A stretch of DNA of 64,000 bases from Planctomycetota bacterium (GTDB lineage: Bacteria > Planctomycetota > UBA1135 > GCA-002686595), in the NCBI GenBank assembly GCA_016795325.1, contig JAEUHY010000035.1:186001-250000 (forward strand), read 5' to 3'. Position numbers and translations under genes: made by a program. Positions within the stretch are counted from its first letter, which is position 1; each line of letters starts with the position of its first letter. Of this stretch, positions 18,722 through 26,470 are shown in pieces. The notes beneath the pieces are model-generated. The model saw only the letters and a program-made list of their open reading frames with translations. It did not search any database and was not told the DNA's origin.

Positions 18722-19696
18722 ATGAGCGACACGCCGGTCCGAGAGTGGAAGTTCGCCGTCGAACGCATCGAGAGCGCGGCCGAGTTGCTCGCGCGGCTCG
18801 ATCTGTCGCGCGACGAGTGGTCGAAGACGCATGAGTTCTCCAGCCGCTGGGTCTTTCGCGGTCAAGCGGACTCGCGTTGGGACCTGCAGCCGAGCGCGTG
18901 GCGAGCGAGTGCGCGGCGCGAGGGCTCGCTGTTCGCGCGCATGGAAGCTCAGGTCGCGCGCTTCGAGGGCGGCGTGCCGCCGCCGGGCACGATCCAACAC
19001 ACCTTCCACCGACGCTGGATCGAAGTCATGACCGAGTTCGCGCTCGTGAGCGCGTTCGTGTCCCTCTCGGACGAACTCGGCATCCCCGTGCCCGACCACG
19101 AGCTGCTGCCGGCGCGCTTCGATCCCGACGACCCGCACTGGCACGAACAACTCGTGGAGCTCGCCAAGCCGCACGTCACCGAAGCCGGCCGCGCCACGTC
19201 GCCGCGTCCTTTCGCGGCGAACAGCGCGTTTGCGCTGGCGCAGCACCACGGCGTGCCGACGCGCTTGCTCGATGCGTCGCTCTCGCCCGAAGTCGCTGCG
19301 TTCTTCGCCGTCGAGGGCGTCGATCCCGCCTCGGACGGCTACGCCAGCGTGTGGGCCATCGATCGCAACGCCGTGCGCGAGAACAACTTCCTGGACTTCG
19401 TGCACGTGCCACGCAGCCACAACAGCTTCCTGCACGCGCAGCACGGCGTGTTCGTGCTTCCCGTGCACGCGGAGACGTACTTCGAGTCCTACGAACGCTG
19501 GCCCGACGTGCTCGATGCGCTCGGGTACAGCGGCGAACAGTGCGCGCGGCGCTTCGACCTGCCGCACTCGCAAGCCCCGGAGTTGCTGCGTCTGCTCTGG
19601 CGCCGGCGCATTTCGCGCGCCCACATGATGCCGACCTACGACTCCGTCGCCGCGACCCTTCACGGGCGGCGCGATCTGTTCGGCGCGCGCGGCTGA
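18722..19696 (+). CDS. FRG-domain protein
   Basis: 324 residues, ATG at 18722. Both hallmarks of the FRG domain are present: RWVFRGQADSRWDLQPSAWR at about 40-60 and LAQHHGVPTRLLDASLSPEV at about 171-190, followed by AAFFA. A middle helical insert (about 65-165) and a C-terminal part with HAQHGVFVLPVHAETYFE complete the protein. No signal peptide or membrane helix, so it is cytoplasmic. FRG domains occur in mobile and defence-type loci but their biochemistry is unsettled. No partner toxin, protease or phage gene is adjacent; the next gene is the deoxyhypusine-synthase-like enzyme, 86 bases on. Confidence 0.85.
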   Translation: MSDTPVREWKFAVERIESAAELLARLDLSRDEWSKTHEFSSRWVFRGQADSRWDLQPSAWRASARREGSLFARMEAQVARFEGGVPPPGTIQHTFHRRWIEVMTEFALVSAFVSLSDELGIPVPDHELLPARFDPDDPHWHEQLVELAKPHVTEAGRATSPRPFAANSAFALAQHHGVPTRLLDASLSPEVAAFFAVEGVDPASDGYASVWAIDRNAVRENNFLDFVHVPRSHNSFLHAQHGVFVLPVHAETYFESYERWPDVLDALGYSGEQCARRFDLPHSQAPELLRLLWRRRISRAHMMPTYDSVAATLHGRRDLFGARG

Positions 19697-19782
19697 AGCC
19701 CGGCGCACGGGCCTTGGGCGCGCGGAAGATCGGCGCGCGCGCTCGCAGGGCGACGGCCGGCTGTGGTAAACACCTCGCCCTC

Positions 19783-20835
19783 ATGTCCACCCACGCACTG
19801 CCGATCCTCGAATTCGTCGCTCGCAACTACAAGAACTTCAACTCGCGCAGCACGCGCGACGCGCTGTTCGCTTATTGGGATCACGTGCAGGGCGGAGGCC
19901 GCATGTACTGGGCCGTCGCAGGCGCCATGTCGTCGGCGCAGCTGGGCATCACGCTAGCTCCGGCGATCCGCGCGGGCCTTGTGCACGGTCTGTCGGTCAC
20001 GGGCGCCAACCTCGAGGAGTCGCTGTTCCGCCTCGTTGCGCACCACAGCTACAAGGACTTCCCCGAGTACCGCTACTTCACCAAGGAGCACGACACCCAG
20101 ATCCTCGCGCAGCGCATGCGCCGCGTGACGGACACCTCGATCCCCGAGGACGAAGCCTTCCGCGCGGTCGAGAAGTTCCTCGTGCCGATGTGGATCGAGG
20201 CGACCAAGAAGGGCGAGCGCCGCTTCTGGCACGAGTACTTCTACGAGCTGATCAAGAAGCTGCCCAAGAAGCTCTTCGAAGGTGATCCGCAGGAGTGCTG
20301 GCTGCTCGCCGCCGCCGAGAAGAACCTGCCGATCGTCGTGCCGGGCCACGAGGACAGCACCTTCGGCAACATCTTCGCGTCGCACGTCAAGACCGGCGAG
20401 TGCAGCGCGAGCATCGTGAAGAGCGGCATCGAGTACATGGGCCAGCTCTACGACGACTACCGCGTGCTCTCCAAGGGCAAGGGCGTGGGCTTCTTCCAGA
20501 TCGGCGGCGGCATCGCCGGCGACTTCCCGATCTGCGTCGTGCCCTCGATCAAGTACGACCTCCAAGAGCCGGTGAAGCCCTGGGCCTACTTCTGCCAGAT
20601 CAGCGATTCGACCACGTCCTACGGCAGCTACTCGGGCGCTACGCCCAACGAGAAGATCACCTGGGACAAGCTGACCGAGGACACGCCGATGTTCGTGATC
20701 GAATCCGACGCGACCATCGTCGTTCCCTTGATGCTGCAGGCGCTGCTCGAGATGCAGGGCGATCCCAAGGGCGCCAATGCGGTTCTGAAGGCGAGCCGCG
20801 CGCTGACCAAGAAGTCGCTCGCCAAGGCGAAGTGA
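19783..20835 (+). CDS. Deoxyhypusine-synthase-like enzyme (probable polyamine NAD-dependent transferase)
   Basis: 350 residues, matching the deoxyhypusine synthase family end to end. NAD-binding and active-site segments include AGAMSSAQLGI, GLSVTGANLEESL, GFFQIGGGIAGDFPICVVP near 235-255, and SGATPNEKITWDK, in which the Lys near 294 corresponds to the enzyme-intermediate Lys of the eukaryotic WGK motif. Bacteria lack eIF5A, and bacterial relatives are thought to act on polyamines, for example making homospermidine. The exact substrate cannot be read from the sequence. No eIF5A/EF-P-modifying gene is nearby. The start is the ATG following CACCTCGCCCTC, with no strong Shine-Dalgarno. Confidence 0.88.
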   Translation: MSTHALPILEFVARNYKNFNSRSTRDALFAYWDHVQGGGRMYWAVAGAMSSAQLGITLAPAIRAGLVHGLSVTGANLEESLFRLVAHHSYKDFPEYRYFTKEHDTQILAQRMRRVTDTSIPEDEAFRAVEKFLVPMWIEATKKGERRFWHEYFYELIKKLPKKLFEGDPQECWLLAAAEKNLPIVVPGHEDSTFGNIFASHVKTGECSASIVKSGIEYMGQLYDDYRVLSKGKGVGFFQIGGGIAGDFPICVVPSIKYDLQEPVKPWAYFCQISDSTTSYGSYSGATPNEKITWDKLTEDTPMFVIESDATIVVPLMLQALLEMQGDPKGANAVLKASRALTKKSLAKAK

Positions 20836-21054
20836 TGCGCCTCTTCCGTGCGGCGTGCTGACGCGGCGCGCCGCACGCGCTTGTTCGCAGCGACGAGTTC
20901 GTCGAAGCGAACTTGCCGCGCGCGGCGCTCTTGTGCGCAGTCGTCGCGCGCGTGCTTGTTGATGCGGGCTTGTTGATCCGGAGACTCTCGCCTACCCTCC
21001 GCTGGCCAAGCGAGCGCACGTACCCGCGTGCGCGGCTGGCGTACTTTGCGCAAA

Positions 21055-21060
21055 GGGAGG
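21055..21060 (+). promoter_or_regulatory. Strong Shine-Dalgarno GGGAGG deciding the start at 21066
   Basis: GGGAGG ends five bases before the ATG at 21066. The open frame continues upstream to about 20913, but only this start has a good ribosome site, so the shorter protein is preferred. Confidence 0.7.
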
Positions 21061-21065
21061 CGCGC

Positions 21066-21950
21066 ATGCAGCTCGAGACTCGCTCGCGTTCAGAGTCCAA
21101 GTCCCCTCAGGTCGCCAGCCGCGACACGTTCGCCTGGGAAGCGCGTGCACGCGAGTTCCAGGAGCGCATGGGGCGCGTCGGGCCGCAGCCGGCGAACGTC
21201 ACGTCGTTCACCAACCGGCGCTTCACGGTGAACTTCAGCGCGCCGCTCGACCAGATCCAGCGCCTGTTGCCGCACGAGATCGAGGCCGATCCCGTCCCGG
21301 GACACCCCGAGCGCGGCATGCTCGGCATGTGCGCCTGCGACTTCTGGGTGCCGCGCATCGGCGCGCTGCCGATCTATCCGATCCGCAACAACGACATGCT
21401 GCTGCGCGTCAGCACGCGCTTCGCCAAGGGCGGCCGCAAGCTGCGCGCCTTCTACACGATCCAATCCGAGTCGTCCTCGTGGATCCTCGGCACGCTCGGC
21501 CGCTACTTCTCGCACTTTCGCAAACGCATCACGCACTTCGAGCGCATCGACGACGAGCGCGTCTACTCGCTGCGCAACCGGCGCGGCGGCGAGCACGCCA
21601 CGGGTTGGCTGAGCGCGCACAAGAACACGATCCAGAAGACTCCGCCCGCGACTTCGCTCTTCGAAGACATCTCCAGCGCGACGGACTACGCCTTCCGCCT
21701 CGACGGCAGCTGCGGCTTCGACTGGGCCTCGCGGCGCATCTCCTTCCAGCCCATCGAATACCCCGAGTGGGACCTCTCGTTCTGCCACTCGGTCGACTAC
21801 GAGTTCCCCGTGCTCGACACGCTCTCGCGCGAGTTCCAACTCGACCTCTCCTTCGACAGCGTGCTGTGCATGGAGAACACGCACCAGACCTGGTGCGCCT
21901 CGACGCTGTTCAAGAACGAGCCCGCTCCCTCGCCTTGGTACGCTCGCTGA
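21066..21950 (+). CDS. DUF2071-like conserved protein
   Basis: 294 residues, soluble. The pattern 'FTNRRFTVNFSAPLDQIQRLLP ... MLGMCACDFWVPRIGALP' then 'NDMLLRVSTRFAKGGRKLRAFYTIQSESSS' resembles the DUF2071/COG3361 acetoacetate-decarboxylase-like fold (a beta barrel that begins 'w...l.f....v...l...lP'). The role is unknown. Convergent with the large membrane-anchored protein at 22025; the gap holds a run of nine G. Confidence 0.55.
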   Translation: MQLETRSRSESKSPQVASRDTFAWEARAREFQERMGRVGPQPANVTSFTNRRFTVNFSAPLDQIQRLLPHEIEADPVPGHPERGMLGMCACDFWVPRIGALPIYPIRNNDMLLRVSTRFAKGGRKLRAFYTIQSESSSWILGTLGRYFSHFRKRITHFERIDDERVYSLRNRRGGEHATGWLSAHKNTIQKTPPATSLFEDISSATDYAFRLDGSCGFDWASRRISFQPIEYPEWDLSFCHSVDYEFPVLDTLSREFQLDLSFDSVLCMENTHQTWCASTLFKNEPAPSPWYAR

Positions 21951-22024
21951 CGCGCAGCTCGCCGCGCACCAGTCAACTCTCGCGGTACTTGTGTCGTTGG
22001 GGGGGGGCGCCCCACGGTCGGGTG

Positions 22025-24220
22025 TCAGTAGCGCCACTCCAGGCGGCAATTCGCAGCGTCAACCAGCACGGGATCCGTCCCCGACGGATTCGAACTCCTG
22101 GCCGGCAACGGAAAAGTCCTGCCCATCTGCGGCACGCGCTCGATGAGGCTGAGCCCCTCGCAGGCCACGATTTCGAACGCGACCGCCGACGTACCCCGCT
22201 CACTCAGCGGTGGCGCGAGGGGGTCACCTCGCCAGTCGATGCGAACGTCCACCGCTCGACCATTCGGTTCCGTGCTGGCGATGCCGCACACCATTCGCGA
22301 AGTTCCCTGCTCTTGGATGGAGTAGAAGTAGCGGCCGCGCGGCAGCGGTAGGAACGGCGAGACTCCCTCGGAGTCCAGCCACGCGAGCCCCGCGACAGCG
22401 TCATCGCCGTCGACGCGGAAGAGTCGGATCGTCGAGCCTCCGCGAACGGGCTCGCCTTGTGCGGTGACGTGCCATCGAGTGGGCGCGTCGCCGGCGAGCT
22501 CGATTTCGAGCTCCTGGCCCGACTTCGGCGCCGACCAGCTCCGCTGCACTTCCCATTGCTCAGGCTTGCTCAACTCGCACTCGAGCGTGGGCTCACCTCG
22601 CCAAGTGCATTTCACCGCGCCGTCTCCCGACGTCGGCAGGTCCAGCGGCTCCGACACAGAGCGATTCGAGTTTCGCCAACGCAGAGTGGCCCGTGCACCG
22701 TGGGGCGCGGCTCTGTACGCGATGAGCAGCGTCTCCTCGCGCCGCGGCTCGAGCACGATCGGCGTTGCCTCGCGTGCGTGAGTCGCCACGTCTGTCGCCA
22801 GCTGCGAGACCACCTCACGGTCGCTCGCCCGCTCGGCCCATACGTCGAACGCAGCATCGCGCGGCACGAACAGCCCCCAACGCCCAGACTCCAAGCCCGC
22901 GGCGACACTCTGGTGTCCGCCATCTGCGGCGCGATACCGGCCAACCACGCGCAGAGGCGACCTACTCTCGCCGCCGTCCGTCAACCGCTCGAGGTCGGCG
23001 GTGTACCCCCAGATCTTTGCGTATCGCTCCGATCGAGGGCGCACTAGGAGCTCGATGACATCCGGTACGGCCAGCTTCTCGAGTTGAACGGTCTCGGAGT
23101 GAATCGGCTGCTCCTCTTGGTCGAGGATCCTGGCGCGCACCGTTCCACGCTGGCCGAGTTGCCGGGTTCTGAACAGACCGTCGGGATCAGCCGTCAACTC
23201 GAATTCGTGGGTGAATGTCGTCCTGTCGCTCTCCATCGGGATGACCAGGCCCAAGACCACGCGCACGCCGCTCAAGAGATGCCCGGTGCGCCCGTCCACA
23301 ACTCTCACGGTCGTAGTCGGGGCGGTGGAGAGCTCAAGGTCGTACCGTCCCGCGATCGCACGACGGTTCAGCACCTCGATGGGGACGAAAAACGGGGCCG
23401 TCACTTGGCTTTCGACCCAGAGTCCTTTTGCGGCGCTCGTGCAGTCCACGAGTGTGTATCTCGCCTGCTCCTTGTCGATTGCAGCTACACGTCTCTCCCC
23501 ACCGCGCCCTTGCTCGAGGACGATCCTGAGTCCTGGCGGGCACTTCGGCTCACCATCGAGTTTGACGGCGCCGTGGACGCACGACCCGTCGGGTGCGGAG
23601 GTGAGTTGCAAGGTCACTTCGTGCTCGACGACCGCGTCGTGAGGCTGTCGGAAGCCACGCACATGCCGCAGTTCGGCGACGTGCGCGTTCCTCGGCCAAC
23701 AGCCGGACGCCGCGACGGTAAACAGCGCGGAACCTGCATGACTGGGGAACTCGAATACGGTGAGAACTCCATCGATCGGCCGTACACGCTCGAGAGCACC
23801 TTCGTCGTTCTGCACACGCCCTTCGGAGTGGACGCTGTCCCCATGAGACCACCGCCACGCAACACTCCCCGACTCGATCGGGACTCCAAGCGAGTCAACC
23901 ACTCTGAGCTTCACGAGCGTGACGCCGCGACGCGGCTCGACGCGGGCTGGTAACAGGGTTTGGTCTGGGTCACTCAGCGACGGGCTGGGCTCGCCCGGTG
24001 CAGCCGTGATACGGCGCGATCGGACGACTTCGTAGACCGGGCCCAGACTCGGCGTTTGCCATCGATTGGATTGCAACCAAACAAGGCTCAGCACCACGAG
24101 GACGGCCGCCAGCACCACGAGTAGCACGGTGCGACGCACCGCGGCTCGGTCTCGGCGGGTCCGCTCGGACGAACTGCCGTTCGCCGACGGATCGGGAGCG
24201 AACTTGTTCTTCTCCGGCAT
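22025..24220 (-). CDS. Large single-pass membrane protein with beta-rich extracytoplasmic repeats
   Basis: 731 residues; AGGAA lies eight bases before the ATG. A basic cytoplasmic N-terminus (about 1-30) precedes one membrane helix, TVLLVVLAAVLVVLSLVWL (about 31-49). The rest looks like consecutive Ig/carboxypeptidase-regulatory-type beta domains (VTLVKLRVVDSLGVPIESGSVAW, TTTVRVVDGRTGHLLSGVRVVLG, PTRWHVTAQGEPVRGGSTIRLF). No catalytic motif recognised. Third-position GC looks lower than in flanking genes, which could mean more recent acquisition or weaker selection; this is a visual impression, not a computed value. Confidence 0.7.
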   Translation of the reverse strand: MPEKNKFAPDPSANGSSSERTRRDRAAVRRTVLLVVLAAVLVVLSLVWLQSNRWQTPSLGPVYEVVRSRRITAAPGEPSPSLSDPDQTLLPARVEPRRGVTLVKLRVVDSLGVPIESGSVAWRWSHGDSVHSEGRVQNDEGALERVRPIDGVLTVFEFPSHAGSALFTVAASGCWPRNAHVAELRHVRGFRQPHDAVVEHEVTLQLTSAPDGSCVHGAVKLDGEPKCPPGLRIVLEQGRGGERRVAAIDKEQARYTLVDCTSAAKGLWVESQVTAPFFVPIEVLNRRAIAGRYDLELSTAPTTTVRVVDGRTGHLLSGVRVVLGLVIPMESDRTTFTHEFELTADPDGLFRTRQLGQRGTVRARILDQEEQPIHSETVQLEKLAVPDVIELLVRPRSERYAKIWGYTADLERLTDGGESRSPLRVVGRYRAADGGHQSVAAGLESGRWGLFVPRDAAFDVWAERASDREVVSQLATDVATHAREATPIVLEPRREETLLIAYRAAPHGARATLRWRNSNRSVSEPLDLPTSGDGAVKCTWRGEPTLECELSKPEQWEVQRSWSAPKSGQELEIELAGDAPTRWHVTAQGEPVRGGSTIRLFRVDGDDAVAGLAWLDSEGVSPFLPLPRGRYFYSIQEQGTSRMVCGIASTEPNGRAVDVRIDWRGDPLAPPLSERGTSAVAFEIVACEGLSLIERVPQMGRTFPLPARSSNPSGTDPVLVDAANCRLEWRY

Positions 24221-24350
24221 GTCGGATTCCTGTCCGGCGGCGCGGACACGAGCGCTCTACAGGTTCGACAACCGTCGACTACGTCTCACGTCGCCAAAAT
24301 AGGCCGTTCGACGCGCTGACGCGCGCCGGCGGCTCATGCGGATCCGAGGC

Positions 24351-25247
24351 TCAGCGACGCGCCGACGCGGCCGGCGCGTTCGAAGTGGGCAGCGACCAGT
24401 CGGGGCTGGACTCGTAGCCGAGCTTGAGCACGAGCGAGTTCCAGCGCCGTTTGAAGGCTTCGACGTGCACGGGTTCGAAGTGGTTGACCCAGTCGCCGCC
24501 CGCGCCCTTGCGGTAGTGGCTCTTGACGTTCTCCTTGCCCTTGTCGCGGCCCTCGGAGAACTTCTCGAAGCGGTTGTCGTAGATCACGCCGAGCAAACGC
24601 TCGCCGGGGATCGAGTCGAACGGCAAGCGCAGCGGCTGCAGGCCGCTTGACTTGAGGTTCGTGATGTTGAGCGCCGAACGCAGCAGGTAGGGCAGCCAGC
24701 GCGCCTTGTTGTAGTGCGACTCGTCGAGCACGCCGAGGAAGCGGAACACCTCGAGGAAGCCGCGGTAGGGGTCCTTGGTGAACTGCTCCTGCTTGAGCTC
24801 GAGCACGTCGGGGCGCCCGTAGTCCCACGAGTCCATCTGCACCAGGAACTGGCCCGAGAACTCGATCTCGGCGAGCAGGCCTTCGCGCTTGTCCAGGCGC
24901 GTGAGCGTCTCGCGGTGCGGGATCAGCTCGGGCCAGGCGTGCGTGGGGTGGCTGTTGCGGTGCGAGAAGTACGCCGACACGACCAGGTCGCGCGGATCGC
25001 GCACGATGTGGAAGCCGCGCAGCGCCGGCAGTCGCGCGAGGTGCTTGGCGTCGGCGTTGACGTAGCTGATCCAGTCGAGCTTGTTCGCCGCCACGTGCGC
25101 CGCGAGGTCGCCCTTGAACAGGTGCTCGCCATACAGGTAGTCGCGCCGCCAGCCGGCGTCGACACACACCGCGTCGACGATGTTGTGGATCCAGGTCGAG
25201 GCGCACTTGTGGTGGCCGAAGAACGCCAGCAGCGGGGGACGCGTCAT
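24351..25247 (-). CDS. PAPS-dependent sulfotransferase
   Basis: 298 residues. The 5'-phosphosulfate-binding loop is GHHKCASTWIHN near 11-22, and the 3'-phosphate-binding motif is IVRDPRDLVVSAYFSH near 81-96, as in carbohydrate and cytosolic sulfotransferases. A C-terminal RKGAGGDWVNHF (near 250) matches the conserved 'RKG..GdW...f' element. It should move sulfate from PAPS to a hydroxyl on a glycan or small molecule. It starts 12 bases after the glycosyltransferase stop, with TGGAGG as its ribosome site, so the two form an operon and probably act on the same product. Confidence 0.87.
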   Translation of the reverse strand: MTRPPLLAFFGHHKCASTWIHNIVDAVCVDAGWRRDYLYGEHLFKGDLAAHVAANKLDWISYVNADAKHLARLPALRGFHIVRDPRDLVVSAYFSHRNSHPTHAWPELIPHRETLTRLDKREGLLAEIEFSGQFLVQMDSWDYGRPDVLELKQEQFTKDPYRGFLEVFRFLGVLDESHYNKARWLPYLLRSALNITNLKSSGLQPLRLPFDSIPGERLLGVIYDNRFEKFSEGRDKGKENVKSHYRKGAGGDWVNHFEPVHVEAFKRRWNSLVLKLGYESSPDWSLPTSNAPAASARR

Positions 25248-25259
25248 GTGGGGCCTCCA

Positions 25260-26438
25260 TCATCGACTACGAGAGAGCGCCAGCGCGAGTTCGCTTTCGA
25301 GCCGCGCCGTCGCCGATTCCCAGGAGAAACGTTCCACCGCGGCGCGCCGGCCCGCCGCGCTCAAGCGGGCGCGCAGCGGCGCGTCGCCGAGCAGCTTCAG
25401 GCAGGCCTGGGCGAGCGCCTCGGCGCCGTCGGCCACGACCAATTCTTCGCCGTCGCGGGCTTCGAGCCCGCCGACCGACAGCGGCGTCGCCACGACCGGT
25501 TTTCCCAGCGCCCAGGCCTGCAGAACCTTGTTCTTGAGGCCCGCGCCGCCGATCAGCGGCGACACGAACACGCTCGCCCGGCGCACGTGCGGCCGCACGT
25601 CGTCGACGAAGCCGGTGAACTCGACCCCGCTGGTCTGCGGGTCGGGGCGCGCCAGTTCGAGCAGGTCGGGAGGCGGGTCGCGGCCGACGACCAGCAGGCG
25701 CGCGCGCGGCCGCTGGGCGCGGATCTTGGGCAGGACCTCGGCGACGAAGTAGCGCACGCCGGCGACGTTCGGCGGGTGCACCAGCGCGCCCTCGAACACG
25801 AGCAGGTCGGGCGTCTCGTCGACCGGCTCGGGGCGGTAGTGCTCGATGTCGACGCCGTTGGGCGTCACGGCGCAGCGCGAGCGCGGCGCGACGCGCGAGG
25901 TGACCTGCGCGTCCTGATCGGAGACGAACAGCACACGCCGCGCGCGCGGGAAGTGGCGGCGCTCGAAGCGCAACACACGCACCAGGTGGATGAAGCGGCG
26001 GGCCGACGGTCCCGCGCGCAGCTCGATCCAGGCCTCGCGCACCGCTTCGTCGACGGCGTCGGCGACGATTGGCACGCCGCGCAACTCCAGCGCGTGGGGC
26101 AGCATGCGCCAGCCCACGCTCCACACCAGGTCGGGCTTGAAGCGCTCGCACACGCGCGCGAGCTCGGCGTCGACGCGCGGGTCGCGGTCGTACAGCTCGT
26201 CGGGCGAGAAGGCGCTCAGCGCGCGGTGCACCAGCCCGTGGCGCGGCGCTTCACGCTCCGGCAGGCGCACCACGAGCGCGAGCTGGCGCTCGAGCTCCGG
26301 CGCGATCGAGCCGCGGTCGATCGCCGCGAGCGCAACCTCGTGGCGCTGCGCCAGGCGCGGCAGATACGCCGCCATGCGCAGGTTGTAGCCGTCGTGCACC
26401 GGGCTCGGCAGCTTCTGAGTGACCGCGAGGATTCGCAT
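25260..26438 (-). CDS. Family 4-type glycosyltransferase
   Basis: 392 residues from the ATG at 26438 (MRILAVTQKLPSPVHDGYNLRM), a typical GT-B N-terminus; an upstream in-frame start at 26459 is less likely. The C-terminal Rossmann half carries CAVTPNGVDIEHY, LLVVGRDPP, VEFTGFVDDVRPHVRRASVFVSP and the donor-binding GGAGLKNKVLQAWALGKPVVATP. It should transfer a sugar from a nucleotide donor. Donor and acceptor are unknown. First gene of a two-gene leftward operon with the sulfotransferase, divergent from the histidine kinase. Confidence 0.85.
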   Translation of the reverse strand: MRILAVTQKLPSPVHDGYNLRMAAYLPRLAQRHEVALAAIDRGSIAPELERQLALVVRLPEREAPRHGLVHRALSAFSPDELYDRDPRVDAELARVCERFKPDLVWSVGWRMLPHALELRGVPIVADAVDEAVREAWIELRAGPSARRFIHLVRVLRFERRHFPRARRVLFVSDQDAQVTSRVAPRSRCAVTPNGVDIEHYRPEPVDETPDLLVFEGALVHPPNVAGVRYFVAEVLPKIRAQRPRARLLVVGRDPPPDLLELARPDPQTSGVEFTGFVDDVRPHVRRASVFVSPLIGGAGLKNKVLQAWALGKPVVATPLSVGGLEARDGEELVVADGAEALAQACLKLLGDAPLRARLSAAGRRAAVERFSWESATARLESELALALSRSR

Positions 26439-26470
26439 CGAAGCGCGCGAGCATACCAACGCGCTCCGCG

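Noticed and set aside
22075..22110. GGATTCGAAC motif resembling a reverse-strand tRNA T-arm
   Set aside because: The flanks do not form the 5-bp T stem or an acceptor stem, and it lies inside a coding gene.
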